Shown here piece after piece: positions 38,113 to 47,300 of a stretch of 64,000 nucleotides of DNA. Source of the DNA: Melanopsichium pennsylvanicum. Lineage: Eukaryota > Basidiomycota > Ustilaginomycetes > Ustilaginales. Location: the NCBI GenBank assembly GCA_900208305.1, contig OAPG01000021.1:1-64000 (forward strand). The letters are read 5' to 3'. Each line of letters begins with the position of its first letter. The stretch's first letter is position 1. The notes under the pieces were generated by a model. That model had not been told where the DNA came from. It saw nothing but the letters and a program-made list of their open reading frames with translations, and made no database searches. A program made the position numbers and the translations under genes.

Positions 38113-39858
38113 ATGCCATCAAAGAAGAAGAACATCTCCGCACCTGCTGCCAAGAAGCAAAAGACAGCAGCACCCGTGGTCGACGACGTCCATGATTTTC
38201 TTGACGTTCAACAAGACCAACTCTTCGATGACATTCCCTTACCACCTATCCCTTCAGAGCCCACTGACCCAATCACATCATCCTATACCTACGCATCTCT
38301 CGTTCCCTCCTCGTGCTCCTACATCGACCCTTCCAACCCCACCGTCAAGGTGCCATGCGTGTTGGGTGTGGACGAAGCTGGTCGAGGACCCGTGCTAGGT
38401 CCCCTAGTCTACGGTATAGCCTACTGCCCGCTTTCTTACCAAGAAGACATGAAAGCAATTGGTTTCGCCGACTCCAAAGCGCTCACTGCCGATCGTCGTG
38501 ATACACTCCTATCCGCACTCATCGATGACAGTTCTCATCTCGGATGGGCTGTCCGTGTCATGTCACCTCAAGATATCAGTGCAGGCATGCTTAGAAGGAG
38601 ACCCATCAACCTCAACGCTCAATCCAGTCAAGCCACCGTCACCCTCATCGCAGCTGTGCTCGAAAGCGGTGTAGATGTAACCGAGATCTATGTGGATACG
38701 GTTGGTGATCCCAAAAGCTACAGTAGGCTTTTGAGTAGCCATTTCCCAAGGCATCCACACATTAAGTGGACGGTGACGAGCAAGGCCGATGCCATCTATC
38801 CCATCGTTGGGGCGGCGAGTATTGCGGCAAAGGTTACGAGGGATAGGTGTATTGAAGGTTGGAGGTATGCTGTGCACCTGCATAAACGAAAAACGGTGGG
38901 ATTGAATGGTGGAGAAAGTCAAGGGCTGACCAGAGTGTTGGAGGATTCCACCAACTATAACAATCCCGCTCCGGCTTTAGAACAGTACCAGCAGGAGGAT
39001 TCACAAGCAGAGATGATGAAACGCAAATCTGCTGACACGCACACAAGAGCAGACGTGGATGTTGGCAATGTCTGGTCCAACATGGGTACGTTGGGGAGTG
39101 GGTATCCAGGTGATCCCAATACGGTTGCGTTTCTCAAACGTACGCTGGATCCAGTGTTTGGTTGGCCTGGAATTGTGCGTTTTAGCTGGGCTACCGCAAA
39201 GACCATGCTCGATGAAAAAGTCAAACCACCAACATTTCCTCCTCCTCCTCCACCACCTCCTTCTTCTTCTTCTTCTTCTTCTATCTCCAAGACCGATTTT
39301 TCCCCATCAGAAACCGCTCCATCTAGGCTAGGGGGGAAACGGCTCACACGCTCGCTCTCGCGCACATCCTCATTCACGCCAATCTCCAATTATCCAACAA
39401 GAACTATAACCACCGCCACCACCGAATTAAGCATTATAAACCCACCAACACCATCATCCTCATCTTCGTTACACAGACGGCCTACGAGTATGTATGGAAC
39501 TTTTGTACCCCAACCCAACCTTCCTGGAGGTACAGCCTCACGCGCATACAAGGTGAAATGGATCGACGAACCCGTTTCCATCTCGAAATTTTTTGATTCC
39601 GCTTCGATTAAGAAATCTGCAACTTCAGCAAAGATCCAATCCACTCAGACAGATGCATCTCTACGAGCACGAGAAATAGATGAGATTGCATCATTTCAAG
39701 TCAGCGCATTACAAACAACAGTCAACGATTGGTTGAAAACTGAAGCTCACTGGCGAACCAAACAAGCCATAACTACTACCACAGCAGTACAGATCAAAGT
39801 AGCCAAACTTGTGAAGGACTTGGGTCTATCTTCCGTCGATGGTGCATTTTGTTTGTAA
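38113..39858 (+). CDS. Ribonuclease H2 catalytic subunit (RNase HII family), extended
   Basis: A 581-residue protein from ATG 38113; an upstream TTG is ignored. RNase H2 removes ribonucleotides and RNA:DNA hybrids from genomic DNA. Active-site motifs are VLGVDEAGRGPVLGPLVYG (Asp/Glu, about residue 85), YVDTVGDPKSY (third Asp) and SKADAIYPIVGAASIAAKVTRDR (fourth Asp). LGSGYPGDPNTVAFL and VRFSWATAKTML complete the domain. Eukaryotic catalytic subunits are usually about 300-350 residues. Here there is an insert of ~60 residues between HKRKTVGLN and LGSGYPGDP, and a ~220-residue C-terminal extension. The extension opens with a Pro/Ser homopolymer tract and is then disordered, and near residue 490 it carries VSISKFFDSA, which fits the I-x-x-F-F part of a PCNA-interacting motif. 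The typical Gln is absent, so that reading is tentative. The extension ends with a conserved-looking helical tail. Confidence 0.95.
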   Translation: MPSKKKNISAPAAKKQKTAAPVVDDVHDFLDVQQDQLFDDIPLPPIPSEPTDPITSSYTYASLVPSSCSYIDPSNPTVKVPCVLGVDEAGRGPVLGPLVYGIAYCPLSYQEDMKAIGFADSKALTADRRDTLLSALIDDSSHLGWAVRVMSPQDISAGMLRRRPINLNAQSSQATVTLIAAVLESGVDVTEIYVDTVGDPKSYSRLLSSHFPRHPHIKWTVTSKADAIYPIVGAASIAAKVTRDRCIEGWRYAVHLHKRKTVGLNGGESQGLTRVLEDSTNYNNPAPALEQYQQEDSQAEMMKRKSADTHTRADVDVGNVWSNMGTLGSGYPGDPNTVAFLKRTLDPVFGWPGIVRFSWATAKTMLDEKVKPPTFPPPPPPPPSSSSSSSISKTDFSPSETAPSRLGGKRLTRSLSRTSSFTPISNYPTRTITTATTELSIINPPTPSSSSSLHRRPTSMYGTFVPQPNLPGGTASRAYKVKWIDEPVSISKFFDSASIKKSATSAKIQSTQTDASLRAREIDEIASFQVSALQTTVNDWLKTEAHWRTKQAITTTTAVQIKVAKLVKDLGLSSVDGAFCL

Positions 39859-39979
39859 AAGGCCATCCACCACCACCTTGAAACCATCACTTTCTTCCAC
39901 CTGTTTGGAATCTCTTTTCTGATCGTTTCACGACGCGGTTGCATCACGTCGAATGTCGGAACAAAGGTTTGTGTGTATG

Positions 39980-39982
<3 letters not shown>

Positions 39983-40010
<28 letters not shown>
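39983..40010. repeat. 28-base A homopolymer
   Basis: An uninterrupted run of about 28 A in the short region between the convergent RNase H2 and SF3a60 genes. Its length should be treated with caution in any assembly. Confidence 0.9.
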
Positions 40011-40012
<2 letters not shown>

Positions 40013-40040
40013 ACTCAAATGAATGAGCGAAGCGTGCTTG

Positions 40041-41888
40041 TTAAATAAGACCTTGTCTCTTTAACAAATCAAAAGTCTTTTTCGTATACGAATTACCATG
40101 TTCATCCTCAACTTCCATTCCATCCACCCCCGTTTCACTCTGTTCCACTTTACCTTGCTTTCTCAATTTGTCCGCCAATGCCAATGCATCTGCGATACGA
40201 GTCACATCTCGAAATTGTACCGTATTGGGTAAACCCAATGCCTTCATTCCAAACGCATGTCGAGTTTCGGTAAAGTGTTTTTCGAAATTCTTTCGTCCGT
40301 GGTAAACATGGTCCGAGCAGATTTCGCACTTGAACTCACTACGCAGGCCATGCAACTTGTAAAGCCAAAACGGTATCGGTCGTCCATCCCATCCGATAGG
40401 TAACTTGAGTGGATTATAGACTCGAGATGTGGCATCATCGTCATCATTACCACCCAGTTCGTCATCCAACCCTCCCCTACCGTTCGCGCTCCAACCCGCC
40501 GGATCGGATGCATTGACGAGCGTATCAAGACCAGAGGTAGCATGCAGCGAAGACATGCGATTGAGTTGGTCCTCGGCATCCAACGCTTCCGCTTGCCTTT
40601 CCCGATCCGTGAGCGCTGCTTTACGCTCCACGTTGGATTTGGTATCGGATCGAATGGAAGAGAGTTGTGAAGCAAGACGACAGATGATGGCTTCTTCTCG
40701 TGCAACAGCTTTGGCACGCATTCGATTCTTGTTCTTTTCCGCTTCACTATGCATGCCGTGGTCACTTGGAGCGTTGTTAGTGCTGTTGGGTGCGGGTGCC
40801 GACAACGATATCTCTGCAGCATCCTTGCCTTGTTGGTGTTGTAATTGTTCCCGTTCGAGCCGTGCAGCAGCTTTGAGATGTTTAGGGCTTCTGAGATGAG
40901 CATCGTAGACTGTTTGTTTTGAATAGAATCGGTTGCAAGCTCCACACCAAATCCCTTGTCCACCTTCTGCCGCTAATGAACCAGCTGCGTTTGCTTTACT
41001 TTTGCCCGTGCCACCACCAAACACTTGGGCGCCCTGCTGTTCCCACCCCTCTAGCGTCCCATTGTCCCATTCCTCTTCAAACCGCCTCTCAGCCTCGGAC
41101 GAAAGCTCGTCTACATTCGCCAACGGTTGTGTTTTCCTCAAAAACCCATCCAAATACCTCCTCAAATCGACGAGATAGTTTCTGTACGTCTCCGCTTTCT
41201 TGGCATATGTCGGTATGGGCGAGGAAGGACCTGCTAGCTTGTCAAAGTCGTCAATGTAGGCTGTATACGAGATGCGTTTGACACCTTTGAGGTTGAGATA
41301 CGCTTCGTGATGAAGGTAGAGATCTAAAAATCTGCCTGCCATTTCTTCACCAGAAAACATGCGATCGATGAAGTCCATCCCTGTACCATCGGCGTAACCA
41401 CTACCGTTACCGCCTTCGCCGCCACCTACTGCTGCTATATCATCCAGTCGAGCAGCAGAGGTGTTAAATGCACCCCCGGATTCGAGTGCAGAAAAATCGA
41501 CGTTAAAGTTGTCAAGTAAAGCACTGGGGTATTTGTCGTGATACTCTTTAATCTTGCTTAGTCTGTGGTAAAATTCTGTGAATGTACCATCTTGCTCATC
41601 ATTGAGAGCATTAGTGTTGGGGTGAGAAGAAAGTGATTCGAGCTCGCGCGATCGATCTCCATGCTCGTCAGCGTAGAAACGATCGAGGTACTGAAAGCGG
41701 GATGTGACGCGGTCGAGTAAGTCGGACGCTTTGTGTGCACGTTTAAGCTTTTCCTTATGGGTGATGGAGGTGGAAGAGGTGGCGGTGGTGGAGGATGAAG
41801 AGAGAAGAAGGTCGACCAGAGCTTGTTGATATCGTTCTGCTTCTTCGTGGGTTTGCCTTGCGACTTCAATGAGGGAAGTATCGGCCAT
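40041..41888 (-). CDS. Splicing factor 3a subunit 3 (SF3a60/Prp9)
   Basis: A 615-residue protein from ATG 41888. The open frame runs on upstream, but homologues begin at this position (T-H-E-E-A-E-R-Y, like H-E-E-K-E-R). The N-terminal helical region is followed by the SF3a60-specific block around FLDLYLHHEAYLNLKGVKRISYTAYIDDF. A C2H2 U1-type zinc finger (WCGACNRFYSKQTVYDAHLRSPKH) lies near residue 311. The C-terminal matrin-type finger is FKCEICSDHVYHGRKNFEKHFTETRH (about 518-545), and the family's end block DEHGNSYTKKTFDLLKRQGLI is intact. SF3a is part of the U2 snRNP and is needed for branch-site recognition. The gene is intronless and divergent from the eIF4A-III/Fal1 gene, 376 bp away, with a TCACGTGA palindrome between them. 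Confidence 0.96.
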   Translation of the reverse strand: MADTSLIEVARQTHEEAERYQQALVDLLLSSSSTTATSSTSITHKEKLKRAHKASDLLDRVTSRFQYLDRFYADEHGDRSRELESLSSHPNTNALNDEQDGTFTEFYHRLSKIKEYHDKYPSALLDNFNVDFSALESGGAFNTSAARLDDIAAVGGGEGGNGSGYADGTGMDFIDRMFSGEEMAGRFLDLYLHHEAYLNLKGVKRISYTAYIDDFDKLAGPSSPIPTYAKKAETYRNYLVDLRRYLDGFLRKTQPLANVDELSSEAERRFEEEWDNGTLEGWEQQGAQVFGGGTGKSKANAAGSLAAEGGQGIWCGACNRFYSKQTVYDAHLRSPKHLKAAARLEREQLQHQQGKDAAEISLSAPAPNSTNNAPSDHGMHSEAEKNKNRMRAKAVAREEAIICRLASQLSSIRSDTKSNVERKAALTDRERQAEALDAEDQLNRMSSLHATSGLDTLVNASDPAGWSANGRGGLDDELGGNDDDDATSRVYNPLKLPIGWDGRPIPFWLYKLHGLRSEFKCEICSDHVYHGRKNFEKHFTETRHAFGMKALGLPNTVQFRDVTRIADALALADKLRKQGKVEQSETGVDGMEVEDEHGNSYTKKTFDLLKRQGLI

Positions 41889-42264
41889 TGTGGCGCTCGT
41901 GCTGCTGCTGCTGCTGATCAAAGGAGAGCTAGCGTAAGCGACAGAGATGGTAGAACAATGATGTCGACAAATGTTCAACGTGAAAGGGATGAAGAGAGAG
42001 GAAAGAGAGGATGAGAAGGTGAGGATTGCAACGATCGTCAGGTTTGTGGCATTGTGAATCCGAAATCCGAATTTTGCTTGTGAGAAGTCACGTGATGCAA
42101 GAATTTTTGGGCTCATACCATTCAAACTGTTGTTCGACCATCTTAACATCATCACCACTACCACTAACCGCAACGTCGACAACGACCACACGCGTCAATA
42201 ACTTTCTCACTCTTTCTTTACACCTGTACAACAGCCCGTGTCAGCTCGGGACAAAACTGCGACC
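41889..42264. promoter_or_regulatory. Compact bidirectional promoter, SF3a60 / Fal1
   Basis: Only 376 bp separate the two ATGs. A perfect TCACGTGA palindrome sits at 42088-42095, almost in the middle, and is the clearest candidate control site. CTG-rich and purine-rich leader sequence is on the SF3a60 side. No TATA box is evident. Confidence 0.6.
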
Positions 42265-43458
42265 ATGTCGGGCGGCATCAATGCAGGCGACAGCAAACTC
42301 GCCTTTGACTCTTCCGAAGAGATCAAGGTGGCTACCACTTTTGACGCCATGAATCTAAAAGAAGACCTCCTTCGAGGCATCTATGCGTACAATTTCGAAA
42401 AGCCCTCTGCCATCCAACAACGTGCTATCCTCCCCATCATTCGAGGTCGTGATGTGATTGCGCAAGCACAGAGTGGTACTGGTAAAACCGCCACTTTTTC
42501 CATCTCGATGCTGCAATCCATCGATACCACGCTTCGAGAAACGCAGGCATTGGTTCTATCACCCACACGCGAACTCGCGATTCAAATCCAGAGTGTGGTT
42601 CTGGCGTTGGGAGATTATCTCAACGTCCAATGTCATGCTTGTATCGGAGGCACTTCTGTGGGTGAAGATATACGAAAGCTAGACTATGGTCAACATATTG
42701 TATCCGGCACACCCGGTAGAGTGTACGATATGATTCGAAGAAGACATCTTAGGACTAAAAACATCAAAATGCTCATCCTTGACGAATCGGACGAACTGTT
42801 GAACATGGGTTTCAAAGATCAGATCTACGACGTTTATCGTTACCTTCCTCCTTCAACCCAAGTTGTACTACTCTCTGCTACTTTGCCACAAGATGTACTA
42901 GAGATGACTTCGAAATTCATGACCGATCCAGTTCGGATCTTGGTAAAGCGAGACGAACTTACACTCGAAGGCATCAAGCAATTTTTCGTGGCTGTCGAAA
43001 AGGAAGAATGGAAATTCGACACGCTTTGCGATCTGTACGACACTCTGACCATCACTCAAGCTGTGATCTTTTGCAATACGAGGAGAAAAGTGGATTGGTT
43101 GAGTTCCAAAATGAAGGAGAACAATTTTCAAGTCTCATCCATGCATGGAGAGATGCAACAAAGGGAGAGGGATGAAGTTATGGCAGAGTTTAGACAGGGT
43201 AGTAGCCGCGTTCTCATCACCACGGATGTTTGGGCAAGAGGCATTGATATTGCAAACATCTCTTTGGTGATCAATTACGATCTGCCGACGAATCGGGAGA
43301 ATTACATTCATAGGATTGGAAGAAGTGGTAGATTCGGTAGAAAGGGTGTGGCGATCAATTTCGTGACCGTGGAAGATGTGAGGACTTTGAGGGATATCGA
43401 GCAGTTTTACAGTACGCAGATCGATGAGATGCCGGTAAAGTTGGAGGATATGCTTTGA
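42265..43458 (+). CDS. fal1: DEAD-box RNA helicase eIF4A-III/Fal1
   Basis: A 397-residue DEAD-box protein from ATG 42265; a GTG nine codons upstream is ignored. Helicase motifs in order: Q-motif region [23 protein letters not shown] (Walker A), [24 protein letters not shown] (motif II, here D-E-S-D at 173-176 rather than DEAD), LSATLP (SAT), [23 protein letters not shown] and [13 protein letters not shown]. The sequence [14 protein letters not shown], the [22 protein letters not shown] block and the VWARG motif group it with eIF4A-III/Fal1 rather than with translation factor eIF4A. The family anchors the exon-junction complex in many eukaryotes and acts in early 40S ribosome biogenesis in yeast. 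Both functions are family knowledge. Length is normal (about 400). Confidence 0.95.
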   Translation: MSGGINAGDSKLAFDSSEEIKVATTFDAMNLKEDLLRGIYAYNFEKPSAIQQRAILPIIRGRDVIAQAQSGTGKTATFSISMLQSIDTTLRETQALVLSPTRELAIQIQSVVLALGDYLNVQCHACIGGTSVGEDIRKLDYGQHIVSGTPGRVYDMIRRRHLRTKNIKMLILDESDELLNMGFKDQIYDVYRYLPPSTQVVLLSATLPQDVLEMTSKFMTDPVRILVKRDELTLEGIKQFFVAVEKEEWKFDTLCDLYDTLTITQAVIFCNTRRKVDWLSSKMKENNFQVSSMHGEMQQRERDEVMAEFRQGSSRVLITTDVWARGIDIANISLVINYDLPTNRENYIHRIGRSGRFGRKGVAINFVTVEDVRTLRDIEQFYSTQIDEMPVKLEDML

Positions 43459-43593
43459 CAACATTGATGTAGTAGTTCGATTGGGATATACCTAGTTTTG
43501 CAATGTGTACTTTTATATGGGTCTCACACTGAGGGTACCGGTGGGGAAGGTTTGTGGGTCAACTCTCTTGGACGCTACTCCTCTGTTCTGGAG

Positions 43594-43624
<31 letters not shown>

Positions 43625-44313
43625 CTGTACAGTAAGTCTTGTGTTGGGGATGTACTTTCAGAGATTGCAAATGACATTTCCACGTCGTTAATACTGTAGA
43701 TGCTGTTCGATATCGTGGGGGTTTCCGAAACAGAAATCACTTGCGTCATGTTGTTGACACGCCTTGAAACATCTCTCTCTTCTTCTCGCCGCTGCGCTCA
43801 ATACCGCGATCATCTAAACAGCATAGTTAGTATCATCGGGTTAGCAACACCAAATTTCCCGAAACAAACCCGGATTGGGCTCAAACCCTATCAAATCCCC
43901 TTCGTCCACACGCACAGCCACTTTTTGAATATGAAGCACACCTTAGGGAAGACAAGGGTCAAGGTAAACAGTGGAAGTATATCTAGATTTGTAAAGCATG
44001 GAACGAATGAATGGATGGTACGATATGCAGCGCTTTTATCGCGAGGAACACATTTGGAATGAACGAATGAAGGAGGAATTTTCTGGGCTTCTCTTTCAAA
44101 TGAGAGTAATCATGGCGATCGCCTCCCCCACATCAGAAGCTTCCTCCTGGAAGAAAAAAAAATTGATTTGATTTAATTGACTCTGCTCTCCCATCTCCTT
44201 TTAGGGCTGAGAATCCTCTCGAGCATGCGTGGGTGTCACAGCCCGCACAGCAGCAGATCATCTTACCAAACTTTTCCTCACCATCACCACCATCAAGAAC
44301 AACAGCGTCAACT
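43459..44313. other. Convergent intergenic region
   Basis: 0.85 kb. It holds a GT microsatellite (43594-43621) and a cluster of TACTGTA/TACAGTA heptamers at 43623-43634 and 43692-43698. A frame at 43700-44062 has no recognisable protein, and a tRNA-like B-box string near 43880 does not fold (see rejected items). Confidence 0.5.
43594..43621. repeat. GT dinucleotide microsatellite
   Basis: Fourteen perfect GT units in the 3' flank of fal1. Confidence 0.95.
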
Positions 44314-47300
44314 TTACATGACCGCCGTGATGGTCTGAGCTGTCCTCGGTCTTACATTGGACCTAATTGGAACAGGTAATGGTTTCATCATCCCTTCCCC
44401 TCCTTGATCCCTTTGAAATTCAAAACATTCACCACCAACATCATTAAATTGACGATTGCCTCCGCTACGGCTACTACTACCTCGTCCTGCCACTGTCTTG
44501 AGACGTGGTTGTGCATGTTGCTGACTCAAGATCCTCCTTTGCTGGTCTGTGTAAGGATACTGACTCTCACCCCAAGCATCCGCCGTGAAAGGCCTCATCT
44601 GCTGTTGCTGTTTTCCATGATTCTCCATCGTCCTACTCCTCTGTCTCCTCTGTCGTCCCACAACATCGACTGTAAACGAAGATGGTGTCAAGAGAATTCC
44701 TTCAGCATCGGCATTGTAACCTGCAAAGCTCTTTTGATGTCGCAAAATCCCCTGTTGCTGAAGTTGCGGCTGTCCCAGCCCCTCCAGAGCGGTTCGAGCG
44801 AGGTATTCGAGCTTGATACTCTCACTAGCCGTAGGTGGTCTACTGCAGCTACTCATTCCCGTACCCGTACCCGCTGTACGAGGTGTGTTCCACAAGAGAC
44901 GCTTGGTAGGATGGTTCCCACTTTGATCTCTGTTGTGTTGATGAGTCGGTTCCGAACTTGGTGAAGAATTCATGGAAACATTCCTCTGTTTTCGCCCCAC
45001 TTCACCTTGATCACGACCACCACCACTTGTCGTGTTACTTGATACAATATTGGCCTGCAACAATGCCGGATCAATCCTCTTGCTCCTCGCCAAACCAGCA
45101 GGGAGACTGATAGGGATCAGCCTCCTTCCATTTACCACCATCGGTTTGACTGAACCAGCAGCGGCAAGTTGAACACTGCTTACGGAGGAATCCGCACCGA
45201 GAGACGCCATGGATGCTTTTTCTTGCAATCTCTTGCTGACACCGAGGTCAAGTTGCAGGCCGGGGGAAGTGGCACTGGCACTAGGACTGGACATGGCGAT
45301 GGATCGAACGTGACGAGGCGCACCGAATTGAGCAGATACAGGGCTTTCTTGAAGAGGTGAGCGTGATGTGTCGATAGTATTGTGACTGGTAAAGTCTCGA
45401 CCGGGGTTGGTGGGTTGGGAACAGAAGGAAGAATCGGCAGAGTTGAGGCTATTTGCAAAAATGGCGTTGCGCGAGGTTTGACGAAGGGGACTGTTGTAAC
45501 CCAGCACACCACCATCAACAACACCACCACATTGAGCATTGTTAGCACGACGATTGGGAGAGATGGGCTGCTGCTGGCATTCGGGCACAAACTGCTTGTT
45601 GGACCGTCTCGAAGAAGCGGGGGAAGCTGTGGTGGTACCCATACCATCCTCGTAGGAAGAACACGTTGTAGATCGAGGCGAATCGACACTTGGCGCTGCG
45701 ACTGCTTTGGACGCCAAACTTGGTACCACGGATTTTTTAACCAAGTTCAACAGCCTCGATTTCCTCGCTCGTTCCGGATTGAGCAACGTCGCCGAACACG
45801 AGAATCGCAGTGGAATCAGTCGTCGTACACCTGTAACACTATCACCTTCAACGACACGATAAGCCAACTTCCAAGCCAGCCTGCCTCTCCTTTCATACCC
45901 AGAAACCTGATGAGTTCCAATCGTGTTGAGTGACAATGCAGCTTGCCTGGTCAACAGATCCGCTTTCGTGTCTTCACCAATGGTCAAATGCTTGAGCAAG
46001 ACCGAAGTAGAGTCGGACTTGGAACGAGTTACATTGATTTCGTCAAGAGCTTCGGAACGATCGTTGCAAGGTCCAAATTCGAGCGTACCCGACTGTTCGG
46101 CTTCTGAATCCTTGTCTCCTCTTGATTTGGGCCGTTTGGGTGTGAGAGAACGTGCTTCTTCAGTATCTTGGACCAGTTGCTCTGGCCTTCCAAAAGGGTC
46201 GTACGCAAGGTAGGTCATGTTGATCTGACAGGTTCGACCATGATCCGCCTCGAGATGCAGCGTCAAACCCGAATTGAGGTAGGATGCCCATCCACCTCCG
46301 CTCTTGGATGCGCAACCAGTGCCACGGCTCTTGGGACGAGGAAAAGCAGTGGTGGATCGAGGAGTGACAGGCAGCGAGCTATTAGTGGTAGCTGGCGAAG
46401 TGGTTGAGCAGATCGAAGAGCCTGGTGTTGGTTGCATATACATTGAAGAAGGGAGGTCAGAGCTGGCAGCCGAGACTTGGCTCGGATGGCGTTGAGGTAC
46501 GGTCGAGGGCGATCCGATGTTGTACGAACGAGAAACGAGCCCACATCTTTGGGATTGAGCAGAAATGGGCGATGGCATGGCTTTGGATACACCGACAGCA
46601 GCTGCATGCATGTTGGCCGCTTCATTTCGATCCGATTCGCCCAACGTACGCGATCGGAAGCGTCGCCCAAAGAAAGGCGCTCGACCATCCATTTGTGCAG
46701 TAGATGAACGACCATCCGTGACAGAACCACTTGGCCTTGTCGGCAAGGGCGGAACTGAATGTTCCACATGCAAGCCGCGTTCGCAACGGAACAAGGAGCT
46801 TGCATCCAAACGCAATTTGGGAGTAGAGGCAACACGTCCGCGCAAGAGTCTCGACGTGGTCGACTTGTTGTTGCTCATCTCTATAGGCCTGGTACTGGGC
46901 GTCTTGGATGAGGGTGAAGGAGCAGGAGCTATGCTGAACGACTGAACTTGGTATCGCACCGAATCAATCGACGAAACCATCGGCAGAGGAGGCGGTAGCT
47001 GCAAATCCGAAAAAGCGCGAGGTGAAACTTGATGTGGCTGACTGTAGACGTCGGCGGTACTGGGACGGCGTCGTAAGTCTCTCGCCATATCACCTCGAGT
47101 GGCAGTGAGGCTAGAATTGAAACTAGAGAGAGAAGGAAGCGAAGGGATTTCGAGGTTGTCAAACTTATCACAAGAGATGTTGCGCTGACGCTTTGGCGTC
47201 AGTGTGGTATCCATCGAGCTCGGAGCCAAGTGCTCTGCACCAGCAACGATTGCGGCACCGCTTGCGAGGCTGCGTGACATACAACTCTCGGCACTCCAAG

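Noticed and set aside
41889..42191. 101-residue upstream extension of SF3a60
   Set aside because: It lies in the bidirectional promoter and homologues start at the ATG at 41888.
43820..43905. tRNA-like A- and B-box strings
   Set aside because: TAGTTAGTATCATCGGG and GGGCTCAAACCC look like promoter boxes, but the T-arm stem does not pair, position 54 is not T, and no acceptor stem can be formed.
43700..44062. 120-codon plus-strand frame after fal1
   Set aside because: No family resemblance; it lies in a repeat- and heptamer-rich convergent spacer.
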